NCBI RefSeq assembly: GCF_000485595.1 | Contig: NW_014577599.1 | Location: 138,256-169,911, forward strand | DNA: 31,656 nucleotides | Direction of reading: 5' to 3' | Origin: Priapulus caudatus | Taxonomy: Eukaryota > Priapulida > Priapulimorpha > Priapulimorphida > Priapulidae | Shown here: piece by piece, positions 1 through 8,162 of the stretch | Layout: each line of letters starts with the position of its first letter | How positions within the stretch are numbered: position 1 is the first letter of the stretch | Notes under the pieces: generated by a model | What the model was told of the DNA's origin: nothing | The model's input: the letters and a program-made list of their open reading frames with translations, nothing else | The model's database searches: none | Made by a program: the position numbers and the translations under genes

Positions 1-14
1 GTTATCGCCGGTCG

Positions 15-266
15 CGGACACACCAGGCGATTGCATCGGGCAATGGCATCGGCCGATGGCATCGGGCGATAATATCAAAACGTTTTGATCTGTGCGATGG
101 CATCGGCCGATGGCATCGGGCGATGAAATCGGCGGCGATTGAGTGGACACACCAGGCGATTTTCACGGCGATGCCATCGGGCGATGAAATCGGCGGCGAT
201 TGAGTGGACACACCAGGCGATTTTCACGCCGATGCCATCGCCCGATGCAATCGCCTGGTGTGTCCG
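15..266. repeat. GC-rich foldback repeat with internal 61-bp tandem units
   Basis: The first 39 bases (15-53) are the reverse complement of 228-266 with one mismatch, giving terminal CGGACACACCAGGCGATTGC and its complement. Between them two 61-bp tandem units (121-181 and 182-240) share GATGAAATCGGCGGCGATTG and CACACCAGGCGATTTTCACG. The short word GCATCGG/GCGAT recurs throughout. No TSD is visible. Reading frames here are by-products of the repeat. Confidence 0.75.
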
Positions 267-353
267 GCCCTTTAGGCACAGACCGACAACTGTCTTAGCT
301 GCATATGACATGCTCATGCAACAAGTTGTGGTACACATTGGCTGTGCAAGTTC

Positions 354-410
354 TAGATCTAGTAACTATAGCCTGCGGCAACTGTACGCGGGCTATAGTT
401 ACTAGAGCTA
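354..410. mobile_element. Family C foldback element, copy 1 (57 bp)
   Basis: This is a near-perfect palindrome with arms CTAGTAACTATAGCC and GGCTATAGTTACTAG around CTGTACGCG. It begins TAGATC and ends GAGCTA, and is flanked by perfect 9-bp direct repeats TGCAAGTTC at 345-353 and 411-419. The TSD length fits Mutator-like elements, but no transposase is present, so the superfamily is inferred. Confidence 0.85.
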
Positions 411-520
411 TGCAAGTTCGAGCTCACGTTGCAAACTACTACTGTACTACAACTAACGAGTAATCAGTTGTAATTGTATATCATAATTTAATATAACTAT
501 AAGTTATAACCCTGGACCTG

Positions 521-1199
521 TAGACCGAATAATTCTGTCCCATATAACCTTTTTTATATTTTGGTGAGGGTTATTGGGACAGAACGGGGTTCATTGAAAT
601 TCCGTGAGATCGCATGCAAAATGCATGCGCTGCTAATGCGGCCCGTACGCCACAATTGGCGCGAAAAAAAAACCTACCGTTCCCTTCTACATGGCTTTAC
701 CTTGCTACTGATATGTGTATACATTCACTTCAAATGCCAATCGTTATTCACTTCTTGAAAGATTGTTTTTCAAGCCCCGCTTCATTTCACTTTAGTAAAT
801 TACATTTGCCATTTACAAACAATCAGACCAATCAGAGCAAGTCTATCAGCCCTCCTGCAGCGCCACAGATACAAGCAAGAACCAGGCTATTGTAAGACTC
901 GCTGTGATTGGTCTGATTGTTTGTAAATGGCGAATGTAATTTACTAAAGTGAAATAAAGCGGGGCCTGAAAAACAATCTTTTAAGAAGTGAATAGCGATT
1001 GAAGTGAATGCATACACATATCAGTAGCAAGGTAAAGCCATGTAGAAGGGAACGGTAGGTTTTTTTTCGTGCCAATAGCGGCATTAGCAGCGCATGCATT
1101 TTGCATGCAATCTCACAAAATTTCAATGAATCCCGTTCTGTCCCAATAACCCTCACCAAAACATAAAAAAGGTTATATGGGACAGAATTAATCGGTCTA
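521..1199. mobile_element. Family A long foldback element (679 bp)
   Basis: Arms 521-833 and 906-1199 are imperfect reverse complements over about 300 bp with a 72-bp spacer. The ends read TAGACCGAATAATTCTGTCC and GGACAGAATTAATCGGTCTA. The 10-bp word CCTGGACCTG stands immediately on both sides (511-520 and 1200-1209), as a TSD would. Long terminal inverted repeats with a 9-11 bp TSD are typical of Mutator-like non-autonomous elements. No coding capacity is visible. Confidence 0.85.
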
Positions 1200-1209
1200 C
1201 CTGGACCTG

Positions 1210-1741
1210 TAGATACAATAATGTAACCCAAACCCAAGAGGATAGGGTTACAAAGCCTCCCTATCCTTTTGTGCGGAGGAATGCCCGAGTGAATCACTCG
1301 GGCCGGTTTGCTGGTGTGTTTTCAGAGACTACAACTTCTAAACTGGGTTTATTCTCAACACGAACCTTTCTCCGCTATCTGGGAACTTACTATGTATCGC
1401 AATACTCTGTATTAAACTAATATAACCTGTTACAAAAATTCGAAGTGACGAGCGGCGAATATACTGAGCGCCATTTCTGTTGACCTGTGACGTACGTCGG
1501 TTTGAAGAGCGGATTCACCGACCAATCGGAGGGCGCTGTGTTTGCCGATCGCTATGCGCATTGGGAAATGCGTACGTCACAGGTCAACAAAAACTTCGAA
1601 TTTTTGTAACAGGTTATATTAGTTTAATACAGAGTATTGCGATACATAGTAAGTTCCCAGATAGCGGAGAAAGGATCGTGTTGAGAATAGGGAGGCTTTG
1701 TAACCCTATCCTCTTGGGTTTGGGTTACATTATTGTATCTA
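1210..1741. mobile_element. Family B foldback element, copy 1 (532 bp)
   Basis: Terminal inverted repeats start TAGATACAATAATGTAACCC and end in the complement ATTGTATCTA. CCTGGACCTG flanks it at 1200-1209 and 1742-1751. The right arm lacks about 125 bp that is present in copy 2 (the segment with CCAGCAAACCGCCCTGAGTG), so this copy is internally deleted. The core contains GACCAATCGGAGGGCGCTG. The sequence AGTTCCCAGATAGCGG (from 1652) is the unoccupied counterpart of the hAT insertion seen in copy 2. Confidence 0.85.
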
Positions 1742-1751
1742 CCTGGACCTG

Positions 1752-2230
1752 GTACTCACTCACGTCAATGATTGTGTAATGTACCAACTAACCAAATGAT
1801 ATAATATTAAACCTGATTGCAAAGCATTAATGTGAATATAGTTACAGACGTTAGATAAAATAAAGACACTACTAGTAGTAGTAGGTTACCGTAAATATAG
1901 GCCTACCTTGGCGTGGAGTGGGCATCAATGATCAAGTGATGTGAATGTGATGAGGCTCCAGTCAACTGTAAACAATAGAAACGACGTAATTTTACTTAGT
2001 GTTTCCTTACTTAGAAACACCCAACCATCTAAAATAATGCTACATTATAGATGATCACAAAAGCCACAACTAGACATGTTTTTACTTATAAGGCATAAAC
2101 TTAGTATATATATATTCACCTCTTCAAATTAAAAAGGGACCAAGCGATAAAACCACAGCCGCCGGAACACATACAGCGCTCACCCGGATGCAAACATTTA
2201 CCAGCCAATCAAAATTGAGTACTCGAGGTT
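1752..2230. other. Intergenic stretch, nothing recognised
   Basis: AT-rich sequence without a convincing coding frame, RNA gene or bounded repeat. It has a short TAG trinucleotide run near 1870. Confidence 0.5.
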
Positions 2231-2300
2231 CTATCACAGGCTTATTTATATAATATCAAGATCAAAAGCTTTATATGTATAATATAAAGAAGGCATTCTT

Positions 2301-2390
2301 TATACGCTTTTGATAATATGTTTGTATAATAATATCTATGCATGTTATACGCTTTTGATAATATGTTTGTATAATAATATCTATGCATGT
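2301..2390. repeat. Perfect 45-bp tandem duplication
   Basis: Two identical 45-bp units, 2301-2345 and 2346-2390, each start TATACGCTTTTGATAATATG and end ATCTATGCATGT. The absence of any difference suggests a recent duplication or, less likely, an assembly error. Confidence 0.95.
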
Positions 2391-2506
2391 AGACTAACGA
2401 ATTCCACCATCAACTACCCAAAGTACAACCCGCACGTGACTTTGCACTCCTCCTAAGTAAAAATGAGTTAGTTTCTGTTTCTTTTTCTGTTGTAGTACGT
2501 TGCAGT

Positions 2507-3400
2507 CAGTGGCGTAGCCAGGATTTTTTAACAAAGGGGGGCAAAAACAGCGAACTGCGCAAAATAGTGGATGATTTTAATGGTTCCTCCGCCTCCCTCT
2601 CCCCCGGCCCCCCACTCCGAGGTCAGAGGGACCGCATGCGCGTTCCCAAAATCTCCGGTAAAGGGGTATTTTTCGCGCGACAAAATCCGGCCCAAAAATT
2701 GTAAAAAAAAAGGGGTGTATTTGACTTTTCACCCGGAGATTTCTTTAAAAAGGGGGTGTTTTTCTACGTAGTGTAGACTGTTTCGACAGTTCCACACGCT
2801 ACACTAACGTCACTACGGTTGGAATGAGAGCTCACCTGAGATAGGGGGTACATTGAGCAGTGTTCCGGATTTAGGGGGTCTCCAAGGCAGGAAAAACCCG
2901 CAAAAAGCCCGCGAAAAGGAGGTTCAGAAATTTAAGCAGTCCTGAGATAGGGGGTGCTTTCAAAGGAAGGGAACGAGCATATGCGTACCCTAAATAACAC
3001 TGAGTGGGGGGGGCGGGCCCTCTCCACACCCTACACTCCCCACATCTCAGCTCTGCAATCTTTGTTTTGGGCGCCATGCGAAAAGGCGACATTTTTGTTT
3101 GTTGTTCTCTGCTCCCAAGATATGTAATTGTTCAGTGGCGAATCTAGGATTCGAAGGAGGGGGGTCAAAACAGGCGGAGGGTATGGGGGTCCTCCCCCAG
3201 AAAATTTTAAAAATGTAGATTGCAGGAGATGGCATTTGAGGCACTTTTGAGTATATATACATGCCTTCATTCTGACTACGACAATTTTCTTTTTAGTAGA
3301 ACAATTTTCTTATTTTTTTATGTTTTTTTTTACTTTCGGATCAACAAGGGGGGGACCATGGCCTTCCTGGTATCTTCGGCCCCCTCTAACTACGCCACTG
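2507..3400. mobile_element. hAT-like non-autonomous element (894 bp)
   Basis: The ends are CAGTGGCGTAG and CTACGCCACTG, flanked by perfect 8-bp direct repeats GTTGCAGT at 2499-2506 and 3401-3408, as expected for hAT. The interior is G-rich with no intact transposase. A second left-end-like motif, CAGTGGCGAATCTAGGAT, starts at 3133 in the same orientation as the true left end, so the element may be a composite of two related copies sharing one right end. Confidence 0.8.
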
Positions 3401-3408
3401 GTTGCAGT

Positions 3409-4139
3409 ATCCAAATTTAATTGTCATGAAGGCAACGGAGCTACGATCGCGCACTTGTACGCACACATGCACTTACGTAACCGCAACGCATTCACAAATC
3501 CCTAATTATGTATTTCGCGTGATTTTTCAACTAACGAATTGCGTTTACATGGATATATTTTAAAAGCGCAGGCAAGTTTGTTGGCATAGATTTAAATTTT
3601 CTCGATGTAATTTGCTGTCATGCACCGTCGATTATTCACCATTAGTTGGATTACGCCCGTTTACAAATTTCCCCACTCTCCCTGCATATATACGCACATA
3701 TGCTCCATTTTACGTTACCAACTCATCCCAACCCTTAATTGTTAGGTGCGCGTACCTACCTACAGTTGCTTGCCCCCCCCCCCATTTTTAGATTACAAAT
3801 CTGATGATTTTTTTCCATTTATTTTGAACGTCAATTTTGTTCCAAATTAATTTCTTTATCAAGCATTATACAGTTCATCTATATTAAAGGCGTATATAGC
3901 CCCCAAATTTATGTAAGGTGGTTGACCCGTCATTTGAATTCCTGCGTTTATGGGAAATAGAGGCGGGGCGTCTGGAAAGCCAGCTGTATATAACTGCTGA
4001 TCTAGTGATATATCTTATAATATATTATCTGTACAGATAAATCGGCGCATTTTTTTTGCGCGACTAGCGCATGCAGGGCCACAGATATCTATCGAGCAAC
4101 TGAAAATATTTTACATATATCTAGACCGTTCTCGATCCA
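3409..4139. other. Intergenic stretch, nothing recognised
   Basis: Mostly AT-rich unique-looking sequence. It includes a C homopolymer around 3773-3783. No gene or bounded repeat could be supported. Confidence 0.5.
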
Positions 4140-4262
4140 ACGAGTTGCGAGTATTTCCCGGACGGGGAGGGGTCACATCTGACATGTGCGGTTGAAATTA
4201 CCAGTTATTACAATAATTAGTTTATTGGAATACCGACGGTTATTGGAATACTCGCAACTCGT
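4140..4262. repeat. Short inverted-repeat segment
   Basis: ACGAGTTGCGAGTATT (4140-4155) is repeated as its exact reverse complement at 4247-4262. TTATTGGAATAC also occurs twice close to the right arm. No TSD was found, so its mobility is uncertain. Confidence 0.6.
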
Positions 4263-4442
4263 ATTATTTCTATGGTTGCCATGCGGACACTGCTTAATAT
4301 AAAATCATACTACGTAATATAGGCCTATCAGATCGGTGCACGTACGTGCAGAAATGCATGTAGGCCTATACGTGCGTGCACGTACGCCCTTCGTGTGTGA
4401 TAATACACACGTTTACTCAGTTTATTTAGTTCTTGTCTTATC

Positions 4443-4518
4443 CATAGATATCCCATAAAACCTATGGATTTATGGCATAAAAATGCCATAAACCCTATGG
4501 GTTTATGGCATATCTATG
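4443..4518. mobile_element. 76-bp palindromic element with 8-bp TSD
   Basis: The ends are CATAGATAT and ATATCTATG. Inside are nested palindromes: TGGCATAAAAATGCCA and a second centred on CCCTATGGG. The direct repeats GTCTTATC at 4435-4442 and 4519-4526 are perfect. An 8-bp TSD would fit hAT-like mobilisation, but the superfamily cannot be read from so short an element. Confidence 0.75.
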
Positions 4519-4762
4519 GTCTTATCTGTTTGCGTTGCGTCGCGTCGCCTAGCGGTTCTGTTCGCTGGTCGTGTTGTTACTGCATGGGGATACGGGTTTC
4601 AACCACGACTTCGCCTTCTTATATTCAAATTGCAGAATATTGTAAGTCTGTGTAAGTCTGTATATGAAGAATGGCATGTATTTATGGAACATTATAGAAA
4701 ACGGCGATCCAATAATATTGGCTCCTACTACATGGCGTTGACGCAACGACACGACGATTGCA

Positions 4763-4815
4763 CACGAACGCACGAACGAAAACACGAACGCACGAACGAA
4801 AACACGAACGAAAAA
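4763..4815 (+). repeat. Short tandem repeat, 20-bp unit
   Basis: The unit CACGAACGCACGAACGAAAA occurs at 4763-4782 and 4783-4802, followed by a partial copy to 4815. The segment before it (about 4527-4760) shows a weak tRNA-promoter-like pair (TCGCCTAGCGG near 4545 and GGGTTTCAACC near 4595) that is too degraded to call. Confidence 0.85.
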
Positions 4816-5231
4816 TCCCTCTCGTCAGGCGTTGTTACGGTGTGCGGGCGTGACTTTGACTCGCCAGACTTCTACTCTTGTAGCTGAATGGTGATCATGA
4901 GCTGACAGCGCCAAAGTTGTCCGTATATATACATTTATCATGCAGTTACACCTCTTTGCATCAGCTTAGTATGTCCTCGCTTCGTGTAGAATAACATATT
5001 CTTCGCATTGAATTCTTATATGAACATCACTGCTAGATTTCGGGCAATCAATAATAACTCATTGATGAAGAAATGCAAGCCTTATGTGCGTAGGAAAGCC
5101 TCGTAATCTCGAAACATCGTAAATATATTAGTCTTCTCCAAGGGACTATATCGAAGACGGAAAGAGACAAAATGATTAAATAGACGGATCAATACTGCGG
5201 ATCGCAGTAGAAACGGCCTCAAGTTTGCAAC
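4816..5231. other. Intergenic stretch, nothing recognised
   Basis: No coding frame, RNA gene or bounded repeat was recognised. Confidence 0.5.
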
Positions 5232-5234
5232 TAA

Positions 5235-6321
5235 TGCTGCGTTTACACTGTGTTCCCGGCGGCCACGGCAGCCTCGTTTGCCCGAAACGTAGTGCGCCGT
5301 GGGATTATGGCAATTTTTTTCTCTGTATTCAAGTTTTGTTAGGTCTTGCCAAGTTTTCTCACGGTCTATCACGGTATCCGTGACGGGCCGTGGGGGGAAG
5401 GAGCTGCTGAGTCCCGGAGTGTCCAAGGCGCACTACGGTTCGGTCCGCGGTCTACCACGGATGCCAGTACGTTCCCTCCCGGCCCGTCACGTTCTGATGG
5501 GGTCCCTCACGTTTCTCACGATCTGATCAAGGTCTGACACGTTTTTTACGTTCTGTCAAGGCTTTCTACGGATGAAACGTGGACGCCGGGCAGCTTTGGA
5601 GCACGTTTGTGCCCACGGTATAAAAAGAAGGCCTCCCAAGCAATAGCAATCATTGTATCCTGAGATTTCGACGAGACAACATCATGAATGCCCAAGATGA
5701 AGAAGATTTTGTGTTTGCATGTTTGCTGGGTGCATACATCCAGTCTTTGCATCAGCAAGAAGAAAGCCAGCAGCAGTTGCAGAGAGGGAAGGCCAGAGTG
5801 TAGCAGTCAGGAAGAAGGCGAAGAAGGCAGATGAGAAGACCAAGATCCATGTGGGTGCGCGAATGGTTATCGGAAGACAGAAGGCAGCAGCTGGGCCACT
5901 TCTCAACATTTTAGTTTTACTTTTAGTTTTAGTCCAGTTTTAAGACCGCGCGCGCCGTGTCAGTCCGTAGTAGAACGCAACGCGCCGTAGCGCGCCGGGC
6001 CGAACCCGTCCTGTCCCGTCCGCCCCTTCCCGTCCCACTACGGACCGCCTCCAAGTTTTGTTACGGCCCATTACGTACTGTCACGTTTTGTTGCGTTCAC
6101 CCCGTTTTACTACGGTCTACTACGTTTCTCATCCGCACCGTGACTGCCATGGCAAATCTTTTGACAAATTAATAATTTGGCGCAGCATCCACGGCAATCA
6201 CGGCCTGTCACGTTTGCCCATTCCGCCCCCCCCCCGCGTTGTCTCACGTTCATCCCGTTTTGTCCACGGTGGCCTGAAACGGGGCTGCCGTGGCCGCCGG
6301 GATCACAGTGTAAACGCAGCA
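5235..6321. mobile_element. PIF/Harbinger-like element, internally decayed (1087 bp)
   Basis: Terminal inverted repeats begin TGCTGCGTTTACACTGTG and end CACAGTGTAAACGCAGCA, with high similarity over about 37 bp. The 3-bp TSD is TAA (5232-5234 and 6322-6324), the length used by PIF/Harbinger elements. Both subterminal zones carry many short CACG/TACG-containing motifs such as CACGTTT, TACGTTC and TACGGTCTAC. The centre keeps a broken coding fragment (separate entry). The transposase catalytic part is absent, so the element is non-autonomous. Confidence 0.8.
5684..5914 (+). pseudogene. Remnant of a Harbinger-type transposase N-terminal region
   Basis: From ATG 5684 the frame begins MNAQDEEDFVFACLLGAYIQ, meets an in-frame TAG at codon 40 (5801-5803), and continues in the same frame through a basic stretch and MWVREWLSEDRRQQLGHFST to a second TAG at 5912. 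The pattern of a basic stretch followed by WVR-WL resembles the N-terminal region of Harbinger transposases, as I know the family. The DDE domain is missing. The surrounding TIRs and TAA TSD agree with this reading. A 74-codon frame at 5719-5943 overlaps it in another register and looks like its shadow. Confidence 0.6.
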
Positions 6322-6324
6322 TAA

Positions 6325-7081
6325 CTAAAGAGGAAGGAAATTAATTCCAATACGGAATGACAGAGACAAAGAGGCTAAACTTAAAGGGATCCTTTGAAGA
6401 TGGCACGTGTCGAAAGTAATAGCATGATCACGCTCAGATGATCGAACGCAACGAACAGGCTTCATCAAGCCAGACTGAATGCCAATCTTCTGTAGCGAGC
6501 AATATTATACTTAAAACCATACTCGAATGGTAATTGACATATCTTGTAGGTGTAATTATACATGGGAACAGGCGACCCTAGGCACCTTATCCAGGAGCAA
6601 GGACACCGGACGCGGTATTCTGTAGTGTAGGTTTTTTGCTTGATCAACTTTATCCCAGAATCCATAGCGACTGAAAGCGTGTGTTAAGACATCCGCTTTA
6701 TGTTTCGTACTCTTATGTTTACTTAGAGCATCCTGTGAGGTACAGCACGCAAAACGTAGTGTAACTGAAAAACTTGATCAACACATGTCAATAGGAATTG
6801 ATCTTGTAGTTGAAGAAGAAACTCTGCATGTACTACTACTACTAGTACCATCTTAGTATATACCGCTGTAGCCCATTCGCTTCCGCTACAGTACAGGGTA
6901 GGCAGACGCTAGCGGGAGCGAAGGGGGAGTTAGAGTAGGCCCCTATACTATAGTCTATACACTGTGACTGTCACTGTCACTACACTAGGCCTAGCCACAA
7001 GTTCCCATCTCGCTTAACACTTTGCTTAACACTACGTGGCGTTCCTCCGTCGTGTAACAGTCGGAGAGCCTGGTCGGTTTA
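6325..7081. other. Intergenic stretch with one weak inverted repeat
   Basis: No gene was recognised. Around 6879-6921 TCGCTTCCGCTA and TAGCGGGAGCGA form an imperfect inverted repeat without a convincing TSD. CACTAGGCCTAG-type words recur near 6984 and 7082. Confidence 0.45.
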
Positions 7082-7090
7082 CACTAGGCC

Positions 7091-7191
7091 TAGCTCTAGT
7101 AACTATATAGCCCGCGTACAGTTGCCGCAGACAAAACCTGCCGCAGACAAATCCTGCGGCAACTGTACGCGGGCTATAGTTACTAGAGCTA
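7091..7191. mobile_element. Family C foldback element, copy 2 (101 bp)
   Basis: The ends are TAGCTCTAGTAACTATA and TATAGTTACTAGAGCTA, with arms continuing into GCCCGCGTACAGTTGCCGCAG and its complement around a short loop. Perfect 9-bp direct repeats CACTAGGCC lie at 7082-7090 and 7192-7200. Only 2 bp separate its right TSD from the left TSD of the neighbouring family B element. Confidence 0.9.
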
Positions 7192-7211
7192 CACTAGGCC
7201 CGGCCTACTCT

Positions 7212-8061
7212 TAGATACAATAATGTAACCCAAACCCAGGATAGGGTTACAAGTTACAACGCGTCGCTATGGTTTTCTGTGGAGGAAATTCAGGGAACCC
7301 CTGAGTGAATCACTCAGGGCGGTTTTCTGGTGCGTTTTCAGAGACTAGAACTTCCAAACTGGGTTTATTCTCAACACGAATCTTTCTCCGCTATCTTGGA
7401 ACTTACTATGTATCACAATACTCTGTATTAAACTAATATAACCTGTTACAAAAATTCGAAGTGACGAGCGTCGGATATTTCGAGCGCCATTTCTGTTGAC
7501 CTGTGACGTACGCATTCCCAATGCGCATAGCGATCGGCAAATGCAGCGCCCTCCGATTGGTCGGTGAATCCGCTCTTCAAACCGAAATACGTCACAGGTC
7601 AAGGTCAACAGAAATGGCGCTCAGTATATTCGCCGCTCGTCTTTTCGAATTTTTGTAACAGGTTATATTAGTTTAATACAGAGTATTGTGATACATAGTA
7701 AGTTCCAAGCAGTGAAAAAAATACACGGGGGCTCGGGGCGATTTAGCCCCCGAAATGCCAAAAAGAGCCCCTGTAATTTTGCATAGAGTTCAATGCAAAC
7801 CAAATTTTAGAGTGCTATTTTCATGCACGCGGGCTTGAAAAGTAGCCCCCGAAAAATTTATTTTTATTTTTTCCCTGGTTCCAAGATAGCGGAGAAAGGT
7901 TTGTGTTGAGAATAAACCCAGTTTGGAAGTTCTAGTCTCTGAAAACGCACCAGCAAACCGCCCTGAGTGATTCACTCTGGGGTTCCCTGAATTTCCTCCA
8001 CAGAAAACCATAGGGAAGCGTTGTAACCCTCTCCTGGGTTTGGGTTACATTATTGTATCTA
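7212..8061. mobile_element. Family B foldback element, copy 2 (850 bp including a nested insertion)
   Basis: It has the same TAGATACAATAATG/CATTATTGTATCTA ends as copy 1. The core, with TGCGCATAGCGATCGG, lies in the opposite orientation to copy 1, so the two elements are inverted relative to each other. Flanks GCCTACTCT (7203-7211) and CCCTACTCC (8062-8070) agree at 7 of 9 bases and read as an eroded 9-bp TSD. Removing the nested hAT-like insertion leaves about 674 bp, with both arms more complete than in copy 1. Confidence 0.85.
7710..7877. mobile_element. hAT-like MITE nested in family B copy 2 (168 bp)
   Basis: The ends are CAGTGAAAAAAATA and TATTTTTTCCCTG, close inverted repeats. Perfect 8-bp TSDs GTTCCAAG lie at 7702-7709 and 7878-7885. 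The interior includes paired GGGGGCT and AGCCCCC motifs. Copy 1 of family B retains the unoccupied site, which independently confirms the boundaries. Confidence 0.88.
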
Positions 8062-8070
8062 CCCTACTCC

Positions 8071-8145
8071 TAGCTCTAATACTATAGCCTGCGGATAGCT
8101 GCCGCAGGCCACGCAGCTATAGTACGGCTATAGTACTAGAGCTAG
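8071..8145. mobile_element. Family C foldback element, copy 3 (75 bp)
   Basis: The ends are TAGCTCTAATACTATAGCC and GGCTATAGTACTAGAGCTA. Perfect 9-bp direct repeats CCCTACTCC lie at 8062-8070 and 8146-8154. The left TSD is at the same time the right flank of the family B copy, so the two elements abut. Confidence 0.88.
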
Positions 8146-8162
8146 CCCTACTCCATACTGGC

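Noticed and set aside
121-240. CRISPR-like spaced repeats
   Set aside because: There are only two long tandem units without unique spacers, within a eukaryotic foldback repeat.
944-1297. 117-codon minus-strand frame
   Set aside because: It lies across the right arm of foldback A and into B; a matching frame appears in the left arm because the arms are inverted copies. No protein family is recognisable.
1480-1779. 99-codon plus-strand frame
   Set aside because: It is contained in foldback B, and the inverted family B copy gives a related minus-strand frame at 7345-7608. This is sequence repetition, not evidence of coding.
4537-4610. tRNA-like sequence on the plus strand
   Set aside because: Only loose A- and B-box resemblance; no cloverleaf could be drawn.
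4516-4887. 123-codon plus-strand frame
   Set aside because: No homology, and it includes a 20-bp tandem repeat coding a low-complexity tail. It probably arose by chance.
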